From Pseudoalteromonas arctica A 37-1-2 (GTDB lineage: Bacteria > Pseudomonadota > Gammaproteobacteria > Enterobacterales > Alteromonadaceae): DNA of 64,000 nucleotides. Position numbers and translations under genes: made by a program. Below the pieces are notes generated by a model. The model saw only the letters and a program-made list of their open reading frames with translations. It was not told the origin of the DNA and did no database searches. Numbering within the stretch: position 1 is the stretch's first letter; each line of letters begins with the position of its first letter. The DNA lies in contig NZ_CP011025.1 of the NCBI RefSeq assembly GCF_000238395.3, positions 1,178,001 through 1,242,000 on the forward strand. Reading direction: 5' to 3'. This document shows, in pieces, positions 9,182-17,788 of this stretch.

Positions 9182-9200
9182 GGGGCACTTAAAGTGCCCC
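9182..9200 (+). terminator. Intra-operon hairpin between pspA and pspB (no U tract)
   Basis: Perfect inverted repeat GGGGCACTT-A-AAGTGCCCC just after the pspA stop. No T run follows, so it is better read as an mRNA-stabilising or partial-termination hairpin that would favour PspA over PspB/PspC. Confidence 0.5.
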
Positions 9201-9240
9201 ACTGCTTAAAAACATCAAAACGGATTGTCAGGAGAGGATT

Positions 9241-9474
9241 ATGTTTGATTCAGACGTAATAATTGTACCATTTGTTATATTTATGATTTTTGTTGCCCCG
9301 CTGTGGTTAATTTTACATTACCGTAGCAAAAAACAAGTAAGCCAAGGTTTAAGTGAACACGAACATCGCCAGTTACTTGAGCTTGCACATAAAGCCGAAA
9401 AAATGGCAGACAGGGTTGAAACACTTGAAGCATTACTTGATCAAGAGTCACCACAATGGAGACGCAAAGTATGA
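9241..9474 (+). CDS. pspB: Phage shock protein B
   Basis: 77 residues with one N-terminal membrane helix (VIIVPFVIFMIFVAPLWLILHY) and a cytoplasmic leucine-zipper-like helix (about residues 35-70). PspB works with PspC to sense membrane stress and draw PspA away from PspF. The ribosome site AGGAGAGG lies 4-5 bases before the ATG. The ATGA at its 3' end couples it to pspC. Confidence 0.95.
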   Translation: MFDSDVIIVPFVIFMIFVAPLWLILHYRSKKQVSQGLSEHEHRQLLELAHKAEKMADRVETLEALLDQESPQWRRKV

Positions 9475-9872
9475 GTGCCAAACGCGAATTATTAAGAGAC
9501 CCACAACGCGGTAAAATAGCCGGAGTATGTGCGGGATTAAGTGACTACTTTAATATGGAGTTATGGTTAGTTCGCATTATATTTGTTAGTGCGGTACTGC
9601 TAACGGGTGGCCCATTATTTGTGGTAGCGTATATTGCAGCCTGGTTCATTTTAGATAAAAAAGAGCCCGCAACAGTGCAAACTAAAAGCTCAACTAAAAC
9701 TGACGATCCGCTAGAAGTAAAATTTAAAGTATGGCAAAAGGGCGAGCCACCGCGCCGCGCATTGCAAGATTTAAAAGAGCGTTTAACGCGTGTAGATACT
9801 CGCCTTCAAGATATGGAGCGCCATGTAACTTCAAGCGAGTTTACGGTGAGCCGTGAAATTAACAAACTTTAA
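9471..9872 (+). CDS. pspC: Phage shock protein C
   Basis: 133 residues from the chosen ATG at 9471, which overlaps the pspB stop as ATGA and has GGAG at 9458-9461. An in-frame ATG at 9456 lacks such support. The PspC domain comes first (LLRDPQRGKIAGVCAGLSDYF), then a membrane segment (about residues 35-65), then a cytoplasmic tail with a predicted helix (LQDLKERLTRVDTRLQDMERHV). With PspB it forms the sensor for membrane damage. The tail is longer than in some enteric versions, as often seen in marine gammaproteobacteria. Confidence 0.93.
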   Translation: MSAKRELLRDPQRGKIAGVCAGLSDYFNMELWLVRIIFVSAVLLTGGPLFVVAYIAAWFILDKKEPATVQTKSSTKTDDPLEVKFKVWQKGEPPRRALQDLKERLTRVDTRLQDMERHVTSSEFTVSREINKL

Positions 9873-9935
9873 AGGATTTAATAGCACCTTATTTGCAGCG
9901 TGATAAATTACGGCAAATTAGGTGCAAGACACTTT

Positions 9936-11354
9936 ATGAGCCAATCATTTGCAAAAAAGACCTTTAAAAGTATTAAAGGCAAAGCACAAAAAGCCCTTCA
10001 TCGCAGTTTAGACCAACACGTAAAACTTGCCGTAACTGGCCTAAGTGGTAGTGGTAAAACAGCCTTTATTACCGCGCTTGTTAAACACTTAACAACCCAA
10101 GCGGACGATAAAAACTTACCTTTTTTTGATGTAATGCGCGAGCACCGCCATGTGGCCACTAAAGTTGTGCCGCAAGAGGCGTTAAAAGTTCCTACGTTTA
10201 ATTATACGCGCGCGCTAAATTCATTATTACCCAGCGATGGGATGCCTACATGGCCTGCATCAACTGAGCGGATTAATACGCTGCGCTTGGCAATAAAGTA
10301 TCAGAGTAACGCAGGGCTGCGCGGCCACTTTTCGCCGCAATCAACGCTTTATTTAGATATTATTGACTACCCGGGTGAATGGCTCCTTGATTTACCTATG
10401 CTTGAGCAAAGCTATTCTCAATGGTGCGAGCAGCAATACCCGTTATTAACTCAGCCTTCGCGCGTAAACACATCAAGTGACTTTTTAATGGCCGTTGAGC
10501 AACTTGACTTAAACGCTCCCGTTGATGAAAACGCACTTGCTCATATTGCTCAGCTTTATCAAAGCATGTTAGTAGGGCTTAAAAAAGACACCAAACTTGC
10601 CATGTTGCAACCTGGGCGCATGCTTATGCCTGGCGACTTACAAGGCGCGCCATTGTTATTGTTTTTTCCGGTATCAGGTGAAATAAACAGTGACGATGTC
10701 GTTGCGGGTTCTAATTTAGCGCATTTAATTAAGCGCTTTAACGCCTATGTAAAAGAAGTTGTAAAACCATTTTATAATGAGCATTTTAGACACTTCGATC
10801 GCCAAATTGTACTTGTAGATGTACTTAGTGCATTAAACGAAGGGCATGAAACCCTACAAGAGCAAAGCAGTGTAATAAACCAATTACTCGCACACTTTAA
10901 TTACGGTGAGTCGGGCTTTTTTAAACGTTTATTTAAGCCCAACATAGACAAAATATTATTTGCAGCTAATAAATCAGATCATATAAGTGCTAAGCACCAT
11001 AAAGATTTAGCACTGCTACTTGATTCGCTCGTGCATGAGCAAAGTAATCATTTAAAGTTTGATGGTGTAAAAATAGAAACCATGGCTATGTCGTCAATTA
11101 CAGCAACGCAGCCGCGCCAAATTACCGACAAAGGTCAAACACTCGACTGCATTTACGGTAAACCGCTAAACGAGCCTGATTGGCTTACGTATTTACCGCC
11201 GCAACCTCCCTCGCGAATGCTTAATAAAAATGAGTGGCCAGCACAGGGATTTGAGTTTTTATCGTTCTCTCCAATGCCGAGCCCCGATAAACAACTAAAA
11301 CATATTCGATTAGATCATGTCATGCAGTACCTGCTAGGAGACAAATTAACATGA
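9936..11354 (+). CDS. ycjX: YcjX family P-loop protein (DUF463) of the psp operon
   Basis: 472 residues from the ATG at 9936; an in-frame GTG at 9900 would add 12 residues with no better ribosome site. E. coli YcjX is of similar length. A P-loop appears early (VTGLSGSGKTAF), then LDIIDYPGEWLLDLP, which resembles a Walker B/G3 motif, and LFAANKSDHISA, which resembles a G4 NKxD motif. This supports GTP or ATP binding. The gene is co-transcribed with the psp genes in enterobacteria and linked here to pspC. Its biochemical role is not established. It overlaps ycjF by 4 bases (ATGA). Confidence 0.92.
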   Translation: MSQSFAKKTFKSIKGKAQKALHRSLDQHVKLAVTGLSGSGKTAFITALVKHLTTQADDKNLPFFDVMREHRHVATKVVPQEALKVPTFNYTRALNSLLPSDGMPTWPASTERINTLRLAIKYQSNAGLRGHFSPQSTLYLDIIDYPGEWLLDLPMLEQSYSQWCEQQYPLLTQPSRVNTSSDFLMAVEQLDLNAPVDENALAHIAQLYQSMLVGLKKDTKLAMLQPGRMLMPGDLQGAPLLLFFPVSGEINSDDVVAGSNLAHLIKRFNAYVKEVVKPFYNEHFRHFDRQIVLVDVLSALNEGHETLQEQSSVINQLLAHFNYGESGFFKRLFKPNIDKILFAANKSDHISAKHHKDLALLLDSLVHEQSNHLKFDGVKIETMAMSSITATQPRQITDKGQTLDCIYGKPLNEPDWLTYLPPQPPSRMLNKNEWPAQGFEFLSFSPMPSPDKQLKHIRLDHVMQYLLGDKLT

Positions 11355-12376
11355 GTGAGTCAAACCAACCATTTCAAGCAGGGCGTCGTATAGATACGCA
11401 AAGCATTGAGCAAAACGAACCCGTTTTAGCACCTGCAAAAATTATTCAGCACGGACAAAGTGATTACGAAGAACTTGAAGATGAAGCACTAGAGCCAGAA
11501 ATAGATCTGGAGCCTGTGTACAAAAAGTCAAAGTGGCAAACGCTTAAAGGTGTTTTTGCTATTAGTTTTATAGTACTGGTGCTTTTAGAGTTTGCATACT
11601 CGTTAGTATTTGCTTTCGAGCAATCAATTATTTTAGGCAGTGTTTATTTAACCGCGGTTGTAAGTGGTGTGCTGCTAATAGGGCGCTTATTGTGGCGAGA
11701 GTACCGAATGCTGCGCAGTTTAAAGCGTAACCAATTGCACCGAGTTGAAGCCGACAGGCTTTTAAACAGCGAGCAAGTAGGCGGTGCATTACCTTGGCTC
11801 GAAAAGCTTAATAAACACCAGGAGCTTGATAACTTTGAAACCTTTAAAAACCAAGTAGCGACGCATCACAGCGACAAAGAAATAATGACGCTGTACGCCA
11901 ATAGTTTATTAATAACCCAAGACACCAAAGCTAAAAAGCTTATAAATCGTTTTGCGACTGAATCTGCACTGCTAGTTGCCCTAAGCCCACTGGCGCTGGT
12001 GGATATGATGGCTGTGCTTTGGCGCGGTACTAAGTTAATAGAACAAATTGGTAAAATTTATGGCATTGGTTTTGGCTACGCGAGCCGTATAAAGCTGTAC
12101 CGTATGCTGATAAAACAAGTAATGTTTGTAGGCAGTGCTGAGCTTGTATCTGACCTTGCTGCAACTGCACTGAGTGCTGAGCTTTTAGGTAAGCTTTCGG
12201 GGCGGGCAGCGCAAGGGGTCAGTGCCGGTATTTTTACAGCGCGTATTGGTTACAAAGCAATGGAGCTTAGTCGCCCATTACCACGGCTTGAAAACAAACG
12301 CAGCTTACTAAAAGGCACTGTGCAAAGCATCGCAGGTAAAATTATGAGCCGTAAAAAGGCGGAACCAACACAATAA
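11351..12376 (+). CDS. ycjF: YcjF family inner-membrane protein (DUF697)
   Basis: 341 residues. The acidic N-terminal cytoplasmic region (about 1-70) is followed by two membrane helices (about 70-112) and a C-terminal DUF697 domain with ALLVALSPLALVDMMAVLWR and YGIGFGYASRIKLYR. It is the last gene of the psp operon and overlaps ycjX by ATGA, consistent with a YcjX-YcjF pair at the membrane. The function is unproven. No terminator follows directly; the repeat element at 12383 starts 6 bases after the stop. Confidence 0.9.
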   Translation: MSESNQPFQAGRRIDTQSIEQNEPVLAPAKIIQHGQSDYEELEDEALEPEIDLEPVYKKSKWQTLKGVFAISFIVLVLLEFAYSLVFAFEQSIILGSVYLTAVVSGVLLIGRLLWREYRMLRSLKRNQLHRVEADRLLNSEQVGGALPWLEKLNKHQELDNFETFKNQVATHHSDKEIMTLYANSLLITQDTKAKKLINRFATESALLVALSPLALVDMMAVLWRGTKLIEQIGKIYGIGFGYASRIKLYRMLIKQVMFVGSAELVSDLAATALSAELLGKLSGRAAQGVSAGIFTARIGYKAMELSRPLPRLENKRSLLKGTVQSIAGKIMSRKKAEPTQ

Positions 12377-12382
12377 AATACG

Positions 12383-12648
12383 AGGGCGTGTTGATCTTTG
12401 ATGGTTGAATTTGCAGCAGTGTGTTTGGTATTTAGGCAAGGCAGAGCCTATGAAGTGTGGTTATTCCCCATAAATAGGCGATAACGCAGAATAAATGCCA
12501 AACATGCGCTGCCCGTTGGGTTCTTTCTAGGGACGATAAACTCTTTGTTACTCGGTTTTTACTTAGCCCACTAGGTTACAAACCTCGCGCCGCGATTTAA
12601 TCGCCCCTAGATTGAACAAATTTCAATCCGCAAAGGTCAACACGCCCT
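12383..12648. repeat. MITE-like non-coding element with terminal inverted repeats and nested hairpins
   Basis: The ends are imperfect inverted repeats of about 30 bp: AGGGCGTGTTGATCTTTG at the left and, read inward on the other strand, AGGGCGTGTTGACCTTTG at the right, both continuing into a shared GGNTTGAA-like stretch. Inside, 12423-12434 pairs with 12492-12503 (GTTTGGTATTTA / TAAATGCCAAAC) and encloses further short stems (GCCTAT/ATAGGC). A second imperfect pair joins 12527-12540 to 12596-12610. There is no credible ORF and no clear target duplication. The rest of the gap to 12792 contains only the presumed leader and promoter of the next gene. Confidence 0.7.
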
Positions 12649-12791
12649 GGTGGCAATATTTGTGTACAAGCGTGCGCTGCACGGTTTTTACACAAATAGC
12701 CATCTGAGCATCCGGCATGCTTGCTGTTTGTAAGCGCATACGTTTTGATTGTTGAATCGCAAAAACATAATAATCAAAAAATGAGCCTACA

Positions 12792-13973
12792 ATGAGCAAA
12801 CATCATATAAACACCCAGTGTATTCACGGACGACAAAAAGCAAACGACCCGCACGGCGCACTCACTTCTCCTTTGTATCAAACCTCTACCTTTCATTTTG
12901 AAAATGCCGCACAAGGTGCTGCGCGTTTTGCAGGCGACGAACCTGGCTATATTTATACGCGTTTAGGAAACCCCACAACCACAGAGCTTGAGCAAAAAGT
13001 TGCTCAACTAGAGAGCTGTGAAGCAGCTGCTGCAACCGCAACAGGTATGGGGGCTGTATCAGCCTCAGTACTGAGCTTTTTATCGCAGGGAGATCATCTT
13101 GTTGCTTCAAGTGCTTTGTATGGTTGTACCTTTGCGTTTTTCTCGCATATGTTGCCGCGCTGGGGAATCGAAGTCACTTTTGTTGATATGACCAACGAGG
13201 ACGAACTACGCGCTGCCATCAAACTTAATTCAAAAATGATATTTGTAGAAACGCCAATTAATCCCACTATGGCAGTTATTGATTTGGCACTGATTGGCGC
13301 AGTTGCTAAAGAGCACAATTTAATTAGTGTGGTCGACAACACCTTTTTAACGCCGCTACTGCAATCGCCCAAAAAATACGGTATCGACATAATAATGCAC
13401 AGTGCGACCAAGTACTTAAACGGCCACGGAGACGTAGTCGCCGGTATTGTATGTGGATCGCTTGAGCACATAACACACATTAAAATGACCGTACTAAAAG
13501 ACATTGGTGCAACCATAAGCCCGCACGACGCATGGCTAATTAATCGAGGCCTAAAAACACTCGCTATTAGAATAGAGCGCCATTGTCAAAGCGCACAAAC
13601 AATAGCCGAATATCTAGAAGCGCACCCACAAGTAAGCACCGTATATTACCCGGGGCTTAAATCGCACCCAGGTTATAAGTTCATTGGTAACCAAATGAAA
13701 GCCGCTGGTGGTGTTATTGCGTTTGAAATAAAAGGTACGCTACAAGATGGCGCACAATTTATTGATAGTATGAAACTTTGTACACTTGCAGTAAGCCTTG
13801 GCGACGCTGAAACACTGATTCAGCATCCTGCATCTATGACTCACTCGCCTTATACGCCAGAGGAGCGAGCTGCCGCTGGAATAAGTGATGGGCTGATCAG
13901 GCTCTCGGTTGGGCTTGAAGATGTTAACGACATTATTAGTGATTTAGACCAAGCTTTTACTAAAATCGGTTAG
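12792..13973 (+). CDS. megL: Methionine gamma-lyase
   Basis: 393-residue PLP enzyme of the Cys/Met metabolism (trans-sulfuration) family. Methionine gamma-lyase converts L-methionine to methanethiol, 2-oxobutyrate and ammonia. The PLP lysine is K207 in HSATKYLNGHGD. The active-site tyrosine Y110 is followed by C112 in LYGCTFAF; the Cys at this place is the hallmark separating methionine gamma-lyases from cystathionine lyases and synthases. The closing region (GLIRLSVGLEDVNDIISDLDQA) is typical. It stands alone behind a 415-bp gap holding a repeat element, with its own terminator. The product methanethiol fits a marine sulfur-cycling bacterium. Confidence 0.9.
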   Translation: MSKHHINTQCIHGRQKANDPHGALTSPLYQTSTFHFENAAQGAARFAGDEPGYIYTRLGNPTTTELEQKVAQLESCEAAAATATGMGAVSASVLSFLSQGDHLVASSALYGCTFAFFSHMLPRWGIEVTFVDMTNEDELRAAIKLNSKMIFVETPINPTMAVIDLALIGAVAKEHNLISVVDNTFLTPLLQSPKKYGIDIIMHSATKYLNGHGDVVAGIVCGSLEHITHIKMTVLKDIGATISPHDAWLINRGLKTLAIRIERHCQSAQTIAEYLEAHPQVSTVYYPGLKSHPGYKFIGNQMKAAGGVIAFEIKGTLQDGAQFIDSMKLCTLAVSLGDAETLIQHPASMTHSPYTPEERAAAGISDGLIRLSVGLEDVNDIISDLDQAFTKIG

Positions 13974-14007
13974 GTGTATTTAATTGTGTACACATTAAAA
14001 TAAGCTG

Positions 14008-14036
14008 CAGGCCTTTATTTAAAGGTCTGTATTTTT
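14008..14036 (+). terminator. Rho-independent terminator after megL
   Basis: CAGGCCTTT-ATTT-AAAGGTCTG stem (one G-T pair) followed by TATTTTT. Confidence 0.75.
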
Positions 14037-14049
14037 AATGTTCCACATG

Positions 14050-14067
14050 TGTAATTTTAACTTTACG
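14050..14067 (+). promoter_or_regulatory. Putative TyrR/PhhR box upstream of phhA
   Basis: TGTAATTTTAACTTTACG matches the TyrR-family consensus TGTAAA-N6-TTTACA at 10 of 12 fixed positions. It lies about 145 bases upstream of phhA, and aromatic amino acid hydroxylase genes are known PhhR/TyrR targets. Confidence 0.55.
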
Positions 14068-14210
14068 ATTAAGGTGATCGCGCCAAATACTGATGTTAGC
14101 CTGTCTATTAAACTTTTCTTCACTTTTGCATAGTATGGGGTCATTCGATATTCAATAGGTTTGAGTATCACACTGACACCGATTTAGGGCTCACACCCAA
14201 GAAGGTACTT

Positions 14211-15008
14211 ATGGCTAAAGCAAGTAAATACACATCCAAAACACCAGACGAAAATGGTGTTATACACTGGAGTGATGAAGAAAATAAAATTTGGTCTGAG
14301 CTTGTAGCGCGCCAACTTGCATGCATTGAAGGCAAAGCCTGCGATGAGTACATGCAAGGGTTAAAAAAGATTAACCTGCCGCACGATCGTATTCCGCAGT
14401 TAAGCGAACTAAATGAAGTGTTACTAGCCACTACCGGTTGGCAAGTTGCACCAGTACCTGCGCTTATCGACTTTGATGAGTTTTTTAGATTACTGGCAAA
14501 CAAGCAGTTTCCGGTAGCTACATTTATTCGTAGCCGCGAAGAATTTGACTACCTACAAGAGCCAGATATTTTTCATGAAATATTTGGCCATTGTGCCATG
14601 CTAACTAATCCTGACTTTGCTGAGTTTACGCACAAGTACGGGCAATTAGGTTACGCAGCGCAGAAAAAGGACCGTGTATACCTTGCGCGTATATACTGGT
14701 TTACGGTTGAATTTGGTTTAATGCAAACCGAAGACGGCCTGCGTATTTACGGCGGTGGTATTTTATCAAGTCCAGGTGAAACTCAGTACGTATACTCAAA
14801 CACGCCAGAAATCAGCCCGATGAATGTGCTTGATGTACTGCGTACGCCGTACCGTATTGATATTATGCAACCACAGTACTACACCATAAATTCGATTCAT
14901 GATCTGTTTGATATATCGCAAATGGATATTATGACTTTGGTTGAGCGAGCTAAAGAGCTTGGTTTGCACGACCCAAAATTTCCACCAAAAGAAAAATTAG
15001 CCAGTTAA
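14211..15008 (+). CDS. phhA: Phenylalanine 4-monooxygenase
   Basis: 265-residue monomer-type bacterial aromatic amino acid hydroxylase. It converts phenylalanine to tyrosine using tetrahydropterin, O2 and Fe(II). The iron ligands H122 and H127 are in DIFHEIFGHC and E167 is in FTVEFGL. The catalytic-domain stretch GLRIYGGGILSSPGET is intact. There is no N-terminal ACT regulatory domain, as usual in bacteria. The ribosome site AAGGTAC precedes the ATG. phhB follows 37 bp downstream and recycles the pterin cofactor. An upstream TyrR-type box suggests induction by aromatic amino acids. Confidence 0.96.
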   Translation: MAKASKYTSKTPDENGVIHWSDEENKIWSELVARQLACIEGKACDEYMQGLKKINLPHDRIPQLSELNEVLLATTGWQVAPVPALIDFDEFFRLLANKQFPVATFIRSREEFDYLQEPDIFHEIFGHCAMLTNPDFAEFTHKYGQLGYAAQKKDRVYLARIYWFTVEFGLMQTEDGLRIYGGGILSSPGETQYVYSNTPEISPMNVLDVLRTPYRIDIMQPQYYTINSIHDLFDISQMDIMTLVERAKELGLHDPKFPPKEKLAS

Positions 15009-15045
15009 ACATTAATGCTAAAAAAGCTAAAAGTAAGGATTTAGA

Positions 15046-15390
15046 ATGTCTTCATTAAGTGCACAAAAATGCGAAGCCTGTCATGTAGATGCGCCAAAAG
15101 TATCTGACGAAGAGTTAGCACAATTAATTACTAAAATCCCAGACTGGGTACCAGAAGTACGTGACGGCATTATGCAGCTTGAACGTGTTTATAAATTTAA
15201 AAACTTTAAACAAGCTATCGCATTTACTAACAAAGTGGGCGACATGGCAGAAGATGAAGGCCATCACCCAGGTTTATTAACCGAGTGGGGCAAAGTAACC
15301 GTTACATGGTGGAGCCATTCAATTAAAGGCCTGCACAAAAACGACTTTATTTGCGCAGCTAAAACAGACGACGTATTTAACGCGCTGTAA
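15046..15390 (+). CDS. phhB: 4a-hydroxytetrahydrobiopterin dehydratase
   Basis: 114-residue PCD/DCoH family enzyme that dehydrates the 4a-hydroxypterin formed by PhhA so that it can be reduced again. The catalytic signature is visible as [27 protein letters not shown], with the paired His residues, the Trp and the later His. It lies in an operon with phhA and is followed by a strong terminator. Confidence 0.96.
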   Translation: MSSLSAQKCEACHVDAPKVSDEELAQLITKIPDWVPEVRDGIMQLERVYKFKNFKQAIAFTNKVGDMAEDEGHHPGLLTEWGKVTVTWWSHSIKGLHKNDFICAAKTDDVFNAL

Positions 15391-15415
15391 ACCACACTAA
15401 TTGAGCAAACCAATA

Positions 15416-15443
15416 AAAGCACTTATTTTATAAGTGCTTTTTT
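15416..15443 (+). terminator. Rho-independent terminator after phhAB
   Basis: AAAGCACTTA-TTTTA-TAAGTGCTTT perfect stem followed by TTT. The flanking A and T runs make it potentially bidirectional, so it could also serve the minus-strand gene ending at 15543. Confidence 0.85.
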
Positions 15444-15542
15444 GGTTTTTGGGAGGGGGTTTTTAGCTGACAATAGCAAGCAAAGTTACATTAACTTAAT
15501 TAAGTAAAACTGAAATTATTTGATTTCTAGTATATTAAATTT

Positions 15543-16721
15543 TTAGAACTCTATTTTATATTTTTCAATTTCATCACTAAACTCAACCTCATAAACATCC
15601 GTAGCGAGGTCTGGGTTACCACGCCAAGTAGTAACAAGTTCGATAAACTTGTTACTACTTAAGTCAGCTTCTTCAGTTGTGTATGGTACAAGGGTACCTT
15701 CATATGGAATCGGATGAATTATATTTGAATCTGGAAATCTAAAACCATAGAGTAGGTCAGTATCTTCGAAAGAGTTAATAATCTTAATGAACACACTTTC
15801 ATTTTTATAGTTATCTGGGATGTATATCAATTTGCCAGCTTGATATAAGCAATCATTAATAACGATACCAATAAATGGAGTGTTCATTATTTGACTGTAA
15901 TTCTCAATGAAATAGGTAGGGGTTGAGCTTGTTTTCTCTAGTTTACTAATTATTTCAGCTTTTTTGCTTGGAGCTAGGTTTAAGTTTGAATTCTTCTGAT
16001 GAGAATTCATATAAAACTCATGTATTTGTTCAGAGTGTTTTTTCTCCAAAGTTTTATTTTTAGAAACTAGCTGATTATATTTTTTCTCTATCTCTACTTT
16101 TTGCTCTTTATACTTTTCCAGTGTATTACTGAGATCTAAATGAGCTTGCGATAAATTGTTGAACTTATCTGACATACTATCGAATTGCTCACTGCTTTTT
16201 AGCAATTTCTCCTTCGTATTTGTATCTTGTATACTAAGCTTATGAAGGTGATCATTTAGTTCATCTTTTTCACTAGTTAATGCCTTTATTCGATCCTGTT
16301 TTTGTGTGAGTTCGTCATTTAGGTGCCTAGCTTGATTCATAGCCCCCGTAGCACTTTTAATCTCATCCTTTAACTGTTTATTTAACTTTTCATATTCTTT
16401 TTTAGCTATAAATTTAGTTGGCTCTCGATTAGCTTTGAAAGTGTCATATTTATTTTGCCACACACCTCTAAAAAAATCGGGTATATGCACAGTCAATGGG
16501 TAAAAAATTGTAGCAAAGACTGTCCAGAGAAGAGGCACCCAAAGGCAAAAGTCAAAACCTAACTGTTCATATGTATCTAGCTTTATACTGAATTTTAAAG
16601 GCTCAGTTAAAAACCACCAAATACTCTTCCAATTTGATAAGCAGAACACCCATGCAAAAGTAAAAATAAGTGGTCTATCCTTAAAAAGTTCAAAAAAACT
16701 ACCTTGTTCTTGATTATGCAT
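15543..16721 (-). CDS. Unrecognised membrane-anchored coiled-coil protein
   Basis: 392 residues, not matched to a family I know. Two hydrophobic segments rich in Trp and Phe (about residues 17-38 and 56-80) suggest a membrane hairpin. A long charged, heptad-like coiled coil follows (about 105-245, rich in Lys, Glu, Gln and Asn). A globular C-terminal part of about 140 residues contains FIENYSQIMNTPFIGIVIND and ends in acidic sequence. Composition is distinctly AT-rich and Asn/Lys-rich compared with its neighbours, suggesting recent acquisition. It is a single gene between the phhAB and dapD terminators with no partner gene. The architecture (membrane anchor, coiled coil, sensor-like end) recalls some anti-phage or stress proteins, but that is speculation. 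Confidence 0.75.
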   Translation of the reverse strand: MHNQEQGSFFELFKDRPLIFTFAWVFCLSNWKSIWWFLTEPLKFSIKLDTYEQLGFDFCLWVPLLWTVFATIFYPLTVHIPDFFRGVWQNKYDTFKANREPTKFIAKKEYEKLNKQLKDEIKSATGAMNQARHLNDELTQKQDRIKALTSEKDELNDHLHKLSIQDTNTKEKLLKSSEQFDSMSDKFNNLSQAHLDLSNTLEKYKEQKVEIEKKYNQLVSKNKTLEKKHSEQIHEFYMNSHQKNSNLNLAPSKKAEIISKLEKTSSTPTYFIENYSQIMNTPFIGIVINDCLYQAGKLIYIPDNYKNESVFIKIINSFEDTDLLYGFRFPDSNIIHPIPYEGTLVPYTTEEADLSSNKFIELVTTWRGNPDLATDVYEVEFSDEIEKYKIEF

Positions 16722-16838
16722 ATTATTTATCTATTTAAGTTTTTAATAATTTAACGTAATAATCTGGTTATGTAAAAGTTTAGCGAATTAGAAACTGTGA
16801 ATTATACTTATTGCTTATCACCCTATTATTAATAACAA

Positions 16839-16871
16839 AAAAGCTCTAAACCCAAAGGGCTTAGAGCTTTT
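16839..16871. terminator. Bidirectional hairpin terminator downstream of dapD
   Basis: AAAAGCTCTAA and TTAGAGCTTTT arms around CCC-AAA-GGG give a long stem with A and T runs on both sides. On the minus strand it would end the map-glnD-dapD transcript. Confidence 0.75.
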
Positions 16872-16917
16872 CTATATACAATTAAAGTTTAGCTAAAATA
16901 CTTAACTTCAAAGTATC

Positions 16918-16944
16918 GTTGGGTTTCGTTTCACTCAACCCAAC
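16918..16944. repeat. REP-like short hairpin (GTTGGGTT...AACCCAAC)
   Basis: GTTGGGTT and AACCCAAC arms surround TCGTTTCACTC, just downstream of the dapD stop. I recall very similar short sequences scattered in many gammaproteobacterial genomes, so it is probably a dispersed extragenic palindrome. Confidence 0.5.
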
Positions 16945-16951
16945 CTACGTG

Positions 16952-17779
16952 TTACTCATCAATTGAGCGTAGTAGGGCGTTTATGCCTACTTTTTCACGT
17001 GTTTGTTTATCTACTTTTTTCACGATGATTGCAGCGTAAAGGCTGTGGGTGCCATCTTTTGACGGTAGTGCGCCTGGTACAACTACTGCGCCTGCTGGTA
17101 CGCGGCCGTAGTGAATTTCGCCAGTTTCGCGGTCATAAATACGGGTGCTTTGGCTGATGTAAACGCCCATTGAAATTACCGCGCCTTCTTCAACAATTAC
17201 GCCTTCAACAATTTCAGAACGTGCGCCAATAAAGCAGTTGTCTTCAATGATAGTTGGGTTAGCTTGTAGAGGCTCTAAAACGCCGCCTATGCCTACGCCA
17301 CCTGATAAATGTACGTTCTTACCAATTTGTGCACACGAGCCTACAGTTGCCCATGTATCAACCATGGTGCCGTCATCAACGTATGCGCCAATATTTACGT
17401 ACGATGGCATAAGTACTACGTTTTTACCTACAAAGCTGCCTTTACGCGCTACTGCGTTTGGCACTACGCGCATACCGCCTTGCTGAAATTGCTCTGGCGT
17501 GTAGTCGCTAAATTTAAGTGGTACTTTGTCGTAAAACTGGTTTACGCCGTCGTTCATTGGTTGGTTGTCGCGAATACGAAACGACAGTAAAACTGCTTTT
17601 TTAAGCCACTGGTGTACAACCCATTCACCTGATATTTTTTCGGCAACGCGTGCTGCGCCGCTATCAAGTAAATCAAGTGCGTCGATAATAGCTTGTTTTA
17701 CGTCGCTTGATACTGTGCTTGGGCTAATACTATCGCGGTTGTCCCATGCGTTTTCGATCATCGTTTTTAAATCTGACAT
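16952..17779 (-). CDS. dapD: 2,3,4,5-tetrahydropyridine-2,6-dicarboxylate N-succinyltransferase
   Basis: 275 residues, equal to E. coli DapD. It transfers succinyl from succinyl-CoA to tetrahydrodipicolinate in the lysine and meso-diaminopimelate pathway. The N-terminal helical domain (about 1-100) is followed by left-handed beta-helix hexapeptide repeats ([20 protein letters not shown], then [15 protein letters not shown]). The active-site acid lies in [19 protein letters not shown]. It begins 9 bp after the glnD stop, so the two are co-transcribed, an arrangement common in Alteromonadales and Vibrio relatives. Confidence 0.97.
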   Translation of the reverse strand: MSDLKTMIENAWDNRDSISPSTVSSDVKQAIIDALDLLDSGAARVAEKISGEWVVHQWLKKAVLLSFRIRDNQPMNDGVNQFYDKVPLKFSDYTPEQFQQGGMRVVPNAVARKGSFVGKNVVLMPSYVNIGAYVDDGTMVDTWATVGSCAQIGKNVHLSGGVGIGGVLEPLQANPTIIEDNCFIGARSEIVEGVIVEEGAVISMGVYISQSTRIYDRETGEIHYGRVPAGAVVVPGALPSKDGTHSLYAAIIVKKVDKQTREKVGINALLRSIDE

Positions 17780-17788
17780 GTGTGTCCT

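Noticed and set aside
12700..12720. MetJ-box-like AGCCATCT before megL
   Set aside because: Only one half is a fair match to AGACGTCT and the adjacent 8-mer does not fit; no tandem boxes.
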